41,293 nt of DNA from positions 1 through 41,293 of the forward strand of contig JAYSFC010000012.1 in the NCBI GenBank assembly GCA_041913505.1, given 5' to 3'. The notes under the pieces are model-generated. The model had not been told where the DNA came from and searched no databases. It worked only from the letters and a program-made list of their open reading frames with translations. Of this stretch, positions 1-8,071 are shown in pieces. This DNA comes from JAYSFC01 sp041913505 (GTDB lineage: Bacteria > Pseudomonadota > Gammaproteobacteria > Burkholderiales > Burkholderiaceae_C). Each line of letters starts with the position of its first letter. Positions within the stretch are counted from its first letter, which is position 1. The translations under genes and the position numbers were made by a program.

Positions 1-298
1 CCTCCATCACCGGCTTGCCGGCCAGCGGGCCGATGTCGCCCAGGCCCAGCACGGCGGTGCCGTTGGTGACCACGCCCACCAGGTTGGCGCGGCTGGTGTA
101 GTCGGCGGCTTTGTTCGGGTCGGCCTGGATGGCCAGGCAGGGGTAGGCCACGCCGGGCGAGTAGGCCAGCGACAGGTCGCGCTGGTTCGACAGCGGCTTG
201 GTGGGGGTGACGGCGATCTTGCCCTTGCCGGGGTTTCGGTGGTATTCGAGTGCGGCTTCGCGCAGGGCCTGTTCGGCGGTGGACAGAGTGTGGGTCAT
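1..298 (-). CDS. maeB: NADP-dependent malic enzyme, N-terminal part (runs off the window)
   Basis: About 99 N-terminal residues are visible, starting MTHTLSTAEQALREAALEYH; the gene continues past base 1. Malic enzyme oxidatively decarboxylates malate to pyruvate in the cytoplasm, making NADPH in this family. The visible part has the typical opening of the large bacterial MaeB type: HRNPGKGKIAV, then LAYSPGVAYPCLAI, then the NLVGVVTNGTAVLGLGDIGP stretch that leads into the malic N-terminal domain. The ATG at 296-298 is the first in frame and gives the usual family start. The C-terminal NAD-binding and phosphotransacetylase-like domains cannot be checked. The gene is on the same strand as the purine permease but has a terminator between, so it is probably a separate unit. 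Confidence 0.9.
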   Translation of the reverse strand, partial: MTHTLSTAEQALREAALEYHRNPGKGKIAVTPTKPLSNQRDLSLAYSPGVAYPCLAIQADPNKAADYTSRANLVGVVTNGTAVLGLGDIGPLAGKPVME

Positions 299-370
299 AC
301 GGAAATCCAGAAAATGCGGGAAAGCGAATCGAGCTTACTCGATGCTGACAGCAATGGCGCGCGTTGGAAA

Positions 371-403
371 GTGGAAAACCCCGCCGCAAACGTGCAGGCG
401 GGG
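371..403 (-). terminator. Rho-independent terminator of the purine permease gene
   Basis: Perfect 7-bp inverted repeat CCCCGCC (379-385) and GGCGGGG (397-403) with an 11-nt loop. Read on the minus strand the stem is followed by TTTTCC. It lies 42 bases past the permease stop, between it and the malic enzyme gene. Confidence 0.7.
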
Positions 404-444
404 CCCGGGGTCACGAACAGTTCTTGCGGCGCAGACGGTGGACG

Positions 445-1932
445 CTAGTGGGCATCGGCCTGGCGGGCGGCGCTCACCACCGCCGAGGTATCGCGGCTGG
501 CGCCATTGAAGAAGACGTTCAACGCCACGGCGGTGACCGAGGCCAGCAGGATACCGGATTCGATCAGCGGATGGATCGAGTGCGGCATCCACTGGCGGAA
601 GTTGGGGGCCACCAGCGGCACCATGCCCACGCCGATGGAAACGGCCACGATCATGGCGTTGGAGCGGTTGTTCTTGAAGTCCACTGCGCTCAGGATGCGG
701 ATGCCCGTGGCGGCCACCATGCCGAACATCACGAGGCCCGCACCGCCGAGCACCACGGTGGGCAGCGATTCGACCAGCGCGCCCATTTTGGGCAGCACGC
801 CCAGCACGATGAGGATCACGCCGCCGGCCACGCAGACGAAACGGCTCTTGACCCCCGTGACGGCCACGAGGCCGACGTTCTGCGAGAAGCTCGTGTAGGG
901 GAAGGTATTGAAAAGACCACCGATCAGTGTGCCCAGGCCATCGGTGCGCAGGCCGCGCGTGAGGTCGTCCTGGTCGATCTTGCGGTCGGTCATTTCGCCG
1001 AGCGCGAGGAACATGCCAGTGGACTCGATCATCACCACGATCATCACCAGCGTCATCGTCAGGATCAGGATGGGATCGAAGATCGGCTTGGCGATCTCGA
1101 GCGGCAGCACCAGGTCGAACCACTGCGCCTTGGTCACCTTCTCGAACGTCATCAGGCCCATCAGGGCCGCTACCACGGCGCCGATGCAGATGCCCAGTAG
1201 CACCGAGATGTTGGCGACGAAGCCCTTGGCGAACTTGGCGATCATGAGGATTGAGACGAGCACCAGGGCCGAGATGCCCACGCCCGTGAGGTCGCCGTAT
1301 TTGGGGTTGGGCATCGTGGGCAGGATGGTCAGGCCCTTGGGCAGGGGCGGCAGCGACGAGCCGGGCGCACCGGCCATGGCCTGCGCCTCGGCCAGCCATT
1401 TGAGGTGCTCGGGGTTCACCACGTTGGGCGCGGTGGGGCCCACGGGGTTGCCGAAGATCCAGTTGATGCCCACGCGCATGAGGCTGATGCCGATCACCGC
1501 GATGATGGTGCCCGTCACCACAGGCGGAAAGAAGCGCAGCATGCGGCTCACGGCGGGGGCAATGAGAATGGAGATTACGCCCGATCCGATCACCGCACCG
1601 AAGATCAGTCCCGCGCCCGCGGGGCCCGAGGTGCTCTGGGCCATGGAGACCATGGGTGCCACGGCCGCGAAGGTCACGCCCATCATCACGGGCAGCTTGA
1701 TGCCAAACCACTGCGTTGCGCCCAGCGCCTGGATCAGCGTGATGAGGCCGCAGCAGAACAGGTCGGCCGAGATCAGCTTGGCCACCTGGTCGGGCGTGAG
1801 GTTGAGTGCGCGGCCCACGATCAGGGGCACGGCGACGGCTCCGGCGTACATCACCAGCACGTGCTGCAGGCCCAGGGCCGTGAGCCGGCCCATGGGCAGT
1901 CGTTCATCGACGGGGTGGACTTGTGGGTTCAT
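445..1932 (-). CDS. NCS2-family purine permease, probably urate/xanthine:H+ symporter
   Basis: 495 residues from the ATG at 1930-1932. An upstream extension in frame is possible to 2100, but it is not protein-like and would run through the operator. The protein is a polytopic inner-membrane transporter of the nucleobase-cation symporter 2 (NCS2/NAT) family, about 14 predicted membrane segments. Visible landmarks are the TM1 histidine motif QHVLVMYAGAVAVPLIVG near residue 23, GVTFAAVAPM, PPVVTGTIIAVIGISLM, and the late NCS2 signature PKMGALVESLPTVVLGGAGL. Its place beside allantoin and urate genes and behind a shared operator (2027-2042) suggests urate or xanthine as substrate; uracil is less likely. 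The exact substrate cannot be read from the sequence. Confidence 0.88.
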   Translation of the reverse strand: MNPQVHPVDERLPMGRLTALGLQHVLVMYAGAVAVPLIVGRALNLTPDQVAKLISADLFCCGLITLIQALGATQWFGIKLPVMMGVTFAAVAPMVSMAQSTSGPAGAGLIFGAVIGSGVISILIAPAVSRMLRFFPPVVTGTIIAVIGISLMRVGINWIFGNPVGPTAPNVVNPEHLKWLAEAQAMAGAPGSSLPPLPKGLTILPTMPNPKYGDLTGVGISALVLVSILMIAKFAKGFVANISVLLGICIGAVVAALMGLMTFEKVTKAQWFDLVLPLEIAKPIFDPILILTMTLVMIVVMIESTGMFLALGEMTDRKIDQDDLTRGLRTDGLGTLIGGLFNTFPYTSFSQNVGLVAVTGVKSRFVCVAGGVILIVLGVLPKMGALVESLPTVVLGGAGLVMFGMVAATGIRILSAVDFKNNRSNAMIVAVSIGVGMVPLVAPNFRQWMPHSIHPLIESGILLASVTAVALNVFFNGASRDTSAVVSAARQADAH

Positions 1933-2026
1933 GGGGCTTTCTCCTGGGCGGCGTGCCGGCGGCAATGTGGAGTCCAATCGCCAGCGGGTGTTTGCGTGGG
2001 TGGGGAGGTGGTTTGTTCGTATGGAA

Positions 2027-2042
2027 AAAGTGTATACAGATT
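2027..2042 (-). promoter_or_regulatory. Putative GntR operator A, upstream of the permease
   Basis: On the minus strand this reads AATCTGTATACACTTT, with the 8-base palindrome TGTATACA at 2031-2038. It lies 95 bases upstream of the permease start. The same sequence recurs upstream of the GntR gene, hiuH and (one change in the core) puuD. Assignment to the local GntR protein is an inference from that distribution. Confidence 0.7.
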
Positions 2043-2090
2043 GACGATTGCAACCATAGTGAAAACCCGAGCGCCGCCGCGTCTGTAGCG

Positions 2091-2130
2091 CAGAAAACAA
2101 GAAAGGCCCACCGTTGCCGGCGGGCCTTTC
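2091..2130 (-). terminator. Rho-independent terminator closing the GntR-puuE-uraD/allC-M20 gene set
   Basis: Inverted repeat GAAAGGCCC (2101-2109) and GGGCCTTTC (2122-2130), extended inward with one mismatch. Read on the minus strand the stem runs into TTGTTTTCTG. It lies 20 bases past the stop codon of the M20 gene. Confidence 0.8.
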
Positions 2131-2132
2131 GC

Positions 2133-2144
2133 GGGGGGGGGGGG
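2133..2144. repeat. Run of twelve G
   Basis: Twelve consecutive G between the M20 stop codon and its terminator. It is not coding. Runs this long are prone to slippage in replication and to sequencing error, so the length should be treated with caution. Confidence 0.8.
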
Positions 2145-2149
2145 CAGCG

Positions 2150-3406
2150 TCAGCCCAGCAGATCGTGCAGCGTGCGCGCGATCACCTTGGTAGCGCGGCG
2201 CAGGTCTTCCAGCTCCAGCCGCTCATCGGAGCGCTTGGCGTGCGATTCCAGCACGGTGCGCGGGCCCGCGCCGTAGATGACGCCGGGAATGCCGCGCTCT
2301 GCGTACAGCCGCACGTCGGTGTACAGCGGCGTGCCCACGGCAGGGGGCTTGGTGCCAAATACCGCCTCGCCGTGCTTCTGGATAGCCTCGACCAGCGGTG
2401 CGTTGCCGGGCAGCGGGGTCATGGCGTTGGCCAGCAGCAGGCGCTTGATTTGAACGCGTACCGCATCGTCGTCCGCGTAGCCGCGCTCGGCGTTGAACCG
2501 CTCCACGGCCTGGGCGATCACGGCGCGGATGCTGGCCTCGACCTCGGCAGGGTTCTCCTCGGGGATCATGCGACGGTCCAATTTCAGGACCACCTTGCCG
2601 GGGATCACGTTGGTGTTGGTGCCGCCCTCGATGCGGCCGATGTTGAGGTAGGGGTGCTTGATGCCGGGCACCTGGGATGTGACCTGCTGGTACTTCGTGT
2701 TCTCGGCATACAGCGCATTCATCACGGCCACAGCGCCCTGCAGCGCGTCCACGCCCGTGTGGGGCACGGCGGCGTGGGCCATCTTGCCGTGGATGGTGAC
2801 TTCCATCTGCAGGCACCCATTGTGGGCCGTGACCACTTCATAGCTGAAACCTGCGGCGACCAGAAGGTCTGGGTGGGTCAGTCCGTTCTTGAGCAGCCAG
2901 CCCGGGCCGAGCTCACCGCCGAATTCCTCGTCGTAGGTGAAGTGCAGTTCCACTGCCCCCCGGGTGGGCCGGGCCACGGCTTCCAGAGCGCGCACGGCGA
3001 AGGTGAAGGTGGAAAAGTCGCTCTTGCTCACGGCTGTGGCCCGACCGTACATCTTGCCGTCCATGATTTCGGCACCGTAGGGGTCGTGCGTCCAGCCTTC
3101 GCCGGGAGGCACCACGTCGCCATGGGCGTTCAGGGCCACGGTGCAGCCGCCACCGCCGTAAGGGCGGCGCACGATCAGGTTGGTGATCGACTCCATGCCG
3201 TAGGCCTGGACTTCGGCTGAGGGCACGGCGTGCTTCTCTGCCTCGAAGCCGAAGTCACGGATCAGCTCGGCCGTGCGCTCGGCGTGCGGCGCGTTGTTGC
3301 CGGGCGGCGTGTCGGTGGGTACGCGCACGAGGGCTTGCAGGAAGCGCACTTGCTCGTCGAAGTGCTGATCGATCCAGGCGTCGAGTTGCTGGTAGGTGGT
3401 GCTCAT
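2150..3406 (-). CDS. M20-family metallohydrolase of the purine cluster (ArgE/DapE-like)
   Basis: 418 residues. It belongs to the M20 amidohydrolase/peptidase family, zinc-dependent enzymes that cleave amide or carbamoyl bonds. Visible motifs: ALNAHGDVVPPGEGW with the first metal ligands His95 and Asp97, SKSD with the bridging Asp130, and TYDEEFGGELG with the catalytic and metal glutamates at 160-161. The dimerisation lid follows, from about 190 to 300. The start ATG overlaps the uraD-allC stop by four bases (ATGA), so translation is probably coupled. It is a different subfamily from AllC. The neighbours make a ureido compound from allantoin breakdown a likely substrate; an unrelated N-acyl amino acid is also possible. 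No specific function is assigned. Confidence 0.85.
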   Translation of the reverse strand: MSTTYQQLDAWIDQHFDEQVRFLQALVRVPTDTPPGNNAPHAERTAELIRDFGFEAEKHAVPSAEVQAYGMESITNLIVRRPYGGGGCTVALNAHGDVVPPGEGWTHDPYGAEIMDGKMYGRATAVSKSDFSTFTFAVRALEAVARPTRGAVELHFTYDEEFGGELGPGWLLKNGLTHPDLLVAAGFSYEVVTAHNGCLQMEVTIHGKMAHAAVPHTGVDALQGAVAVMNALYAENTKYQQVTSQVPGIKHPYLNIGRIEGGTNTNVIPGKVVLKLDRRMIPEENPAEVEASIRAVIAQAVERFNAERGYADDDAVRVQIKRLLLANAMTPLPGNAPLVEAIQKHGEAVFGTKPPAVGTPLYTDVRLYAERGIPGVIYGAGPRTVLESHAKRSDERLELEDLRRATKVIARTLHDLLG

Positions 3407-5178
3407 GGCGTGTCCTGGGCGAGTTGGTTCAGAACGTGGGAGAAGGCGTCGACGGCGAGTTGCATGTCGTCGCTGGTCGTGCTTTCGAGCGGGTTGTGGC
3501 TGATGCCGCTGTTGAGTCCGCGTGTGAACAGCATGGCCTGGGGCATGATTTCATGCAGCTTCATGGCGTCATGGCCCGCTCCGCTGGGCATGCGGAATAC
3601 CGGAACGCCGAGGGCATCGACGGCGCGCTCCCAGCGCTGCTGCCATTGCGGCGCGCTGGGCGCGGCGGCGGCTCGCATCGATTCCTCGAGCGTGTGGCGC
3701 AGGCCGCGGCGCGCGCAGATGGCCTGGAGCTCGGCGATCACGTCGTCCACGAGGCGGTTGCGCTGCGCGTCGGTGGGGGCGCGCAGGTCCAGGCTGAAAC
3801 GGCAGCGGCCGGGTACAACGTTGATCGAACCGCTGGGCACTTCGAGCAGGCCCACCGTGCCGACCGAATCGCCGTCCTGCGCGGCGCGGTTTTCCACGTA
3901 GAGAATGAGTTCGGCCACAGCCGCGGCGGCGTCGCGGCGGCGGTTCATGGGCGTGGTGCCTGCATGGCTGGCCATGCCGATCACCTCGCCGATGAAGCGC
4001 ACGCCGCCGTTGATCGAGGTAACAACGCCCAGGGGAATGTCCAGCTCGTTGAGCACGGGGCCCTGCTCGATGTGCACTTCGATGAAGCCCAGGTAGCGTG
4101 CGGGGTCGCGCTGCAGCTTGGGGATATCGTTGATGCACAGTCCCGCGTGCTCCATGGCTTCGCGCATGGTCACGCCGTCGGCGTCCTTCTGGTCGAGCCA
4201 GGCCGGGTTGAAGTGGCCGATGAGCGCGCCCGAGCCCAGGAATGTGGCCTTGTAGCGCTGGCCTTCTTCCTCGGCGAAGGCTACGACTTCGATGGCGAAG
4301 GGCAGGCGCTTGGCCTGGCGGTGCAGTTCGCGTACGCAGGCCATGGGCACGAAGATGCCCAGGCGCCCATCGTACTTGCCACCGTTGCGCACCGTGTCGT
4401 AGTGCGATCCGGTCAGCAGCGTGCGCGCATCGGCCGTGGCGCCCTGGTAGCGGCCCACCACGTTGCCCACGGCGTCGATCTCGACTTCGTCGAAGCCGCA
4501 GTCGCGCATCCAGTGGCTGATGCGCTGGGCGCAGGCGCGGTGTGCATCGGTGAGGTAGGTCACCGTGAGCTGGCCCTTCTCGGCGAAGCCGGGGTCACTG
4601 TGCTGGGCGAGCTTTTCCTGCCAGTCCCACACGTCGTTGCCGAGCGTGGGCTCGTAGCCGAACTTGTCGTTGAGGCGGATCTCGGCGATACGGTGGATGT
4701 TGCGCAGCGCCTCGGCCAGCTCGAAGTCGGGCGGGTTGTCCAGGCGGCGTGCGAAGGTGTCGATGATTTCCTGCTTGGGCAGGCCCGTGCCGCGCGGGCC
4801 GCGCACGGCAAGGATGAACGGGAAGCCGAAGCGCGCGTTGTAGTCGGCATTGAGCTGCTGGATGCGCGCGAATTCCTCGGGCGTGCACTGCGTGAGGCCG
4901 GCCTTGGTCTGCTCGTTGGTCGATTCGGCCGTGAGCTCCTGGGCCACCATGGCCTTGCCCGCGAGCTCCGGGTGGGCGCGCACGAGCGCGAGCTGGGCCT
5001 CGCGCGGAGCCTGTGCCAGCACGCGCACCATGGCGTGCTTGAGCTGGGCCAGCGAGCGGAAGGGGCGCTGCGCCAGGGCCTGGCCGGCGATCCACGGCGA
5101 ATGTTCGTAGAGGCCGTCCAGCATCTGCGCCGCCGCCTCGGGCGTGGCGGCGTTGAGTTGATCGAGGGTAATGGTCAT
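3403..5178 (-). CDS. Bifunctional OHCU decarboxylase - allantoate amidohydrolase fusion
   Basis: 591 residues with two enzymes in one chain. Residues 1 to about 170 are UraD, which decarboxylates 2-oxo-4-hydroxy-4-carboxy-5-ureidoimidazoline to S-allantoin; the catalytic His69 sits in RAHPELAG and the helix NPPDFELAEALRNIHRIAEI is typical. Residues about 190-591 are an AllC-type M20 enzyme, which releases ammonia and CO2 from allantoate. Its dimetal ligands are visible as GSHYDTV (His259), KYDGRLG (Asp270), EEE 303-305, EVHIEQGP (His369) and GISHNPLE (His561). UraD and AllC are usually separate proteins. The fused steps are not consecutive: allantoinase acts between them and is the gene just upstream (3-bp gap). 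The gene overlaps the M20 gene by four bases downstream. Confidence 0.93.
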   Translation of the reverse strand: MTITLDQLNAATPEAAAQMLDGLYEHSPWIAGQALAQRPFRSLAQLKHAMVRVLAQAPREAQLALVRAHPELAGKAMVAQELTAESTNEQTKAGLTQCTPEEFARIQQLNADYNARFGFPFILAVRGPRGTGLPKQEIIDTFARRLDNPPDFELAEALRNIHRIAEIRLNDKFGYEPTLGNDVWDWQEKLAQHSDPGFAEKGQLTVTYLTDAHRACAQRISHWMRDCGFDEVEIDAVGNVVGRYQGATADARTLLTGSHYDTVRNGGKYDGRLGIFVPMACVRELHRQAKRLPFAIEVVAFAEEEGQRYKATFLGSGALIGHFNPAWLDQKDADGVTMREAMEHAGLCINDIPKLQRDPARYLGFIEVHIEQGPVLNELDIPLGVVTSINGGVRFIGEVIGMASHAGTTPMNRRRDAAAAVAELILYVENRAAQDGDSVGTVGLLEVPSGSINVVPGRCRFSLDLRAPTDAQRNRLVDDVIAELQAICARRGLRHTLEESMRAAAAPSAPQWQQRWERAVDALGVPVFRMPSGAGHDAMKLHEIMPQAMLFTRGLNSGISHNPLESTTSDDMQLAVDAFSHVLNQLAQDTP

Positions 5179-5181
5179 GGC

Positions 5182-6132
5182 TCAGTCCTGGTAGGGGTGG
5201 GCGTGCCGCCAGTGGCGCGCAATGTCGATGCGGCGGCAGACCCACACGCGGTCGTGGCGCTGGATGTGGTCCAGAAAGCGCTGCAGCGCCGTGATGCGGC
5301 CGGGCCGCCCGAGCAGGCGGCAGTGCATGCCGATGCTCATCATCTTGGGCCGGTCGTCGCCAGCGGGATCGCCTTCGGCGTAGAGGGCGTCGAAGCTGTC
5401 CTTGAGGTACTGGAAGAACGGATCGGCGTGCGAGTAGCCCTGTGGCAGCGCGAAGCGCATGTCGTTGCAGTCGAGCGTGTAGGGCACGATGAGCTGCGGG
5501 GCCGTGCTGCCGTCGCTTTTGCGTACCTTCATCCAGAACGGCAGGTCGTCGCCGTAGTAGTCGCTGTCGTACTCGAAGCCACCGTAGTCGGCCACGAGGC
5601 GGTGCGTGTTGGGGCTGTCGCGGCCGGTGTACCAGCCCAGGGGGCGGTTGCCCGTGAGCTGGCGGATGATTTCCATGGCCTCGGCCATGTGGGCTCGTTC
5701 CACTTCCTCGGGCACCCCCTGGTAGTGGATCCACTTGAGGCCGTGGCAGGCAATCTCGTGGCCCAGCTCGACAAACGCGGCCGTCACGTCGCGGTGGCGC
5801 TGCAGGGCGGTGGCCACGCCGAATACCGTGAGCGGCAGGCCGCGGCGCTCGAACTCGCGCAGGATGCGCCACACGCCCGCGCGCGAGCCGTATTCGTAGA
5901 TGCCCTCCATGCTCATGTGGCGCTCGGGGTAGGCGGCCGGGTTGAACATCTCGGAGAGAAACTGCTCGCTTGCGGCGTCGCCGTGCAGCACGCAGTTTTC
6001 GCCCCCTTCCTCGTAATTGAGGACGAACTGCACGGCCACGCGCGCGCCGCCCGGCCAGCAGGCATGGGGCGGCGTGCGCCCGTAGCCGATCAGATCGCGT
6101 GGGTAGGAAGCCGTGGCGTCGTAGACGGTCAT
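5182..6132 (-). CDS. puuE: Allantoinase PuuE (polysaccharide-deacetylase fold)
   Basis: 316 residues, the usual length for PuuE. It hydrolyses allantoin to allantoate in the cytoplasm. It has the NodB/polysaccharide-deacetylase fold and is unrelated to the metal-dependent AllB allantoinases. Markers are YPRDLIGYGRTPPHACWPGG at residues 10-29, VLNYEEGGENCVLHGD, MSMEGIYEYGSRAGVWRIL, GHEIACHGLKWIHY and the GWYTGRDSPNTHRLV stretch. It is followed after 3 bp by uraD-allC and preceded 130 bp upstream by the gntR gene on the same strand, so the four genes probably form one transcript. Confidence 0.93.
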   Translation of the reverse strand: MTVYDATASYPRDLIGYGRTPPHACWPGGARVAVQFVLNYEEGGENCVLHGDAASEQFLSEMFNPAAYPERHMSMEGIYEYGSRAGVWRILREFERRGLPLTVFGVATALQRHRDVTAAFVELGHEIACHGLKWIHYQGVPEEVERAHMAEAMEIIRQLTGNRPLGWYTGRDSPNTHRLVADYGGFEYDSDYYGDDLPFWMKVRKSDGSTAPQLIVPYTLDCNDMRFALPQGYSHADPFFQYLKDSFDALYAEGDPAGDDRPKMMSIGMHCRLLGRPGRITALQRFLDHIQRHDRVWVCRRIDIARHWRHAHPYQD

Positions 6133-6210
6133 TCAGTGATCCTTGAAGTGGTTTGCACAGTCAGCAACCCAGAAAACTGGCGCGCCCCAAGCGAGGTCAG
6201 TCGAGCAAGG

Positions 6211-6262
6211 GCCGCCCCGTGGCGAGAGCGGGGGGAAGGCGCGCAGCCTCTCGGGGGGCTGT
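6211..6262. repeat. G-rich intergenic sequence resembling a Comamonadaceae dispersed repeat
   Basis: The gap between gntR and puuE ends in a sequence of the form GCGGGGGGAAGGCGCG followed by CTCTCGGGGGGCTG. I recall similar sequences scattered between genes in Acidovorax and relatives, but there is no second copy in this window to prove it. The rest of the 130-bp gap shows nothing further. Confidence 0.3.
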
Positions 6263-6928
6263 TCATGACAGCGCCATGGAGAGTTCGTTCACGGGCTGCT
6301 CGCGGTCGAACGTGAGGCCCTCCTCGACGTGCAGCAGGTGCTCGTTCATGAGCCGTACGGCCAGCGGCTCGTCGCGTGCGGCCAAGGCCTTGACGATTTC
6401 GCCATGTTCCTCGTGCGAGTGCTCGGCGGCCCTAGCGCTCTGGTACATCAGCGTTACGAGCGCGCAGCGCGAGATGAGCTCGCCCAGCATCTGCGCGAGT
6501 ACCTGATTGCCCATGAGCTCGGCCATGCGCACGTGGAAGTCGCCCAGCAGCTCGGTGCGACCGGGCACGTCGGCCTGGTCCACGGCGGCTTTCTCGCGCG
6601 CCACGTGCTCGCGCAGGGCGCGGATCTTGGCGGACGTGACTTCGCGAACGAAGGCGCGTGTCATCTCGGCCTCGAGCATGCGGCGTACGGCGAAGACTTG
6701 CTTGGCCTCGCTCACCGAGGGGGCGGCCACGAAGGCGCCGCGCGCGGGCTCTAGCCGGATCAGGCGGTTTTGCGAGAGCTGGAACAGCGCCTGGCGCACC
6801 AGCGTGCGCGAAACGCCGAAATGGTCGGCCAGCTTTTGCTCGGCCAGCTTGGTGCCGGGCTTGAGCCGATGCTCCACGATGGCCTTGGTGAGGCTGTCGA
6901 CGATGAAGCTCGTGGTAGAGGTTTCCAT
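6263..6928 (-). CDS. GntR-family (FadR/FCD) transcriptional regulator of purine catabolism
   Basis: 221 residues from the ATG at 6926-6928; the TTG nine codons upstream would put the start inside the operator. An N-terminal winged helix-turn-helix (about 5-70, with KLADHFGVSRTLVRQALFQL) is followed by an all-helical FCD ligand domain. In FCD proteins an Asp and His residues bind a metal next to the effector; here LGDFHVRMAE, EEHGEIV and NEHLLHVE carry them. It is the first gene of the puuE, uraD-allC, M20 transcription unit. A palindromic operator (6954-6969) lies just upstream, so it probably represses itself and that unit. The effector is unknown; urate, allantoin or a later intermediate are candidates. 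Confidence 0.9.
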   Translation of the reverse strand: METSTTSFIVDSLTKAIVEHRLKPGTKLAEQKLADHFGVSRTLVRQALFQLSQNRLIRLEPARGAFVAAPSVSEAKQVFAVRRMLEAEMTRAFVREVTSAKIRALREHVAREKAAVDQADVPGRTELLGDFHVRMAELMGNQVLAQMLGELISRCALVTLMYQSARAAEHSHEEHGEIVKALAARDEPLAVRLMNEHLLHVEEGLTFDREQPVNELSMALS

Positions 6929-6953
6929 GCGGCCATGATAGCCGCAGCGTTTC

Positions 6954-6969
6954 AATGTGTATACACTTT
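6954..6969 (+). promoter_or_regulatory. Putative GntR operator B, upstream of gntR
   Basis: AATGTGTATACACTTT, palindromic core GTGTATACAC at 6957-6966. It lies 26 bases upstream of the chosen gntR start, where a promoter would be, and fits autoregulation. It is the most symmetric of the four copies. Confidence 0.75.
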
Positions 6970-7030
6970 TGGTAGACCAAATACCTAGAGCTTCCCCTGA
7001 TGCCGCGCTTGCCTGGGGGGTGGGCGCGGC

Positions 7031-7945
7031 TCAGCGTCCCGGTGTCGTGCCGGCGAAATGTGCCGCGAGGAAATCGACGAACGCGCGTACGCGCGCCGCG
7101 CCCTGGTGGCGCTCCGGGTAGACAGCGTGGATGTCGGCTGGTGGTGTCTGCCAGTGCTCCAGCACCTGGCGCAGGCGGCCGCTGGCAAGGTAGCGCGCCA
7201 CGTCCCATTCCGCGCGCATCACGATGCCCAGCCCTGCAAGCGCCCAGTTCACGGCGATCTCGCCGTCGTTGGTGCTCAGTGCCCCGCGCACTTTCACGGT
7301 CTCTACCTTGCGGCCCTGGCTCAGGCGCCAGGTGCCATAGGCCTCACCGCCCTGGCGGATGCCGATGCAGTTGTGCCGCGCCAGGTCGCTGGGCGCCTTG
7401 GGCGTGCCATGCCGTGCGAGGTAGGCGGGCGCCGCGCACAGCAGCCGCCGGTTGGGTGCGATGCGCCGCGCGATCACGCGTGCATCGGGCGGCTCGCCGA
7501 AGCGGATGCACACGTCGAATGCGTCCTGGTCCAGCGGCGGCGGGTCTACCGAAAGTTGCAGCTGCACCTGCACCTGCGGGTGTCGCTGCACAAAGGCTGC
7601 GATGAGCGGTGCGATGTGGCTGCGCCCGAATCCCAGTGTGGCGTTCACGCGCAGCAAACCTTGGGGCGTGCCATGCGTGCGCGATACGAGCTGCTCCATG
7701 TCGTCGATCTCGGCCAGGATGCGGCGCGCATGCAGCAGGTAGGTTTCACCCTCGGGGGTGAGTCCTATGCGCCGCGTCGTACGGTTGAGCAGGCGCACCC
7801 CCAGGCGCGCTTCCATTTGGGCCAGCCGCTTGCTCACGGCGGGCGTGCTGACGCCCTGTTCGCGCGCGGCGGCCGAGAAGCTGCCGCAGCGTGCGAGCAG
7901 GCTGAAGAAGGCCATCTCGGAAGGGGGCGTGGAAGGTGTGCTCAT
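7031..7945 (-). CDS. LysR-family regulator, divergent from the tartrate/malate dehydrogenase gene
   Basis: 304 residues, normal LysR size. The N-terminal winged helix-turn-helix reads GSFSAAAREQGVSTPAVSKR at residues 17-36, followed by ARLGVRLLNRTTRRIGLTPEG and a periplasmic-binding-protein-like effector domain from about residue 90. It is transcribed away from the dehydrogenase, Bug receptor and glycerate kinase genes. An inverted repeat of LysR type (7944-7966) covers its own start codon, which suggests that it controls both directions. The effector is probably a hydroxydicarboxylic acid such as tartrate or malate, by inference from the neighbours. Confidence 0.9.
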   Translation of the reverse strand: MSTPSTPPSEMAFFSLLARCGSFSAAAREQGVSTPAVSKRLAQMEARLGVRLLNRTTRRIGLTPEGETYLLHARRILAEIDDMEQLVSRTHGTPQGLLRVNATLGFGRSHIAPLIAAFVQRHPQVQVQLQLSVDPPPLDQDAFDVCIRFGEPPDARVIARRIAPNRRLLCAAPAYLARHGTPKAPSDLARHNCIGIRQGGEAYGTWRLSQGRKVETVKVRGALSTNDGEIAVNWALAGLGIVMRAEWDVARYLASGRLRQVLEHWQTPPADIHAVYPERHQGAARVRAFVDFLAAHFAGTTPGR

Positions 7946-7966
7946 TGTTTATTGAAAGTTAACAAT
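7944..7966. promoter_or_regulatory. LysR-type operator (ATTGTT-N11-AACAAT)
   Basis: Perfect 6-bp arms ATTGTT (7944-7949) and AACAAT (7961-7966) separated by 11 bases, the classical T-N11-A layout. It lies in the divergent gap between the LysR gene and the dehydrogenase gene and overlaps the LysR start codon. Confidence 0.75.
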
Positions 7967-8071
7967 GGAATAACTCTAGCCGCGTCTATTGCGCCGCTCA
8001 ATCGGTAGATTCGCTCCCGCATTCCGCGTGGAACTCCACGCATCCCCAACGACAAGGAGCGAATCGTCACC

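Noticed and set aside
3424..6315. A 963-residue open frame on the plus strand opposite puuE and uraD-allC
   Set aside because: It is the antisense shadow of well-recognised genes in GC-rich DNA, with His/Ala/Gly/Val-rich sequence of no known family.
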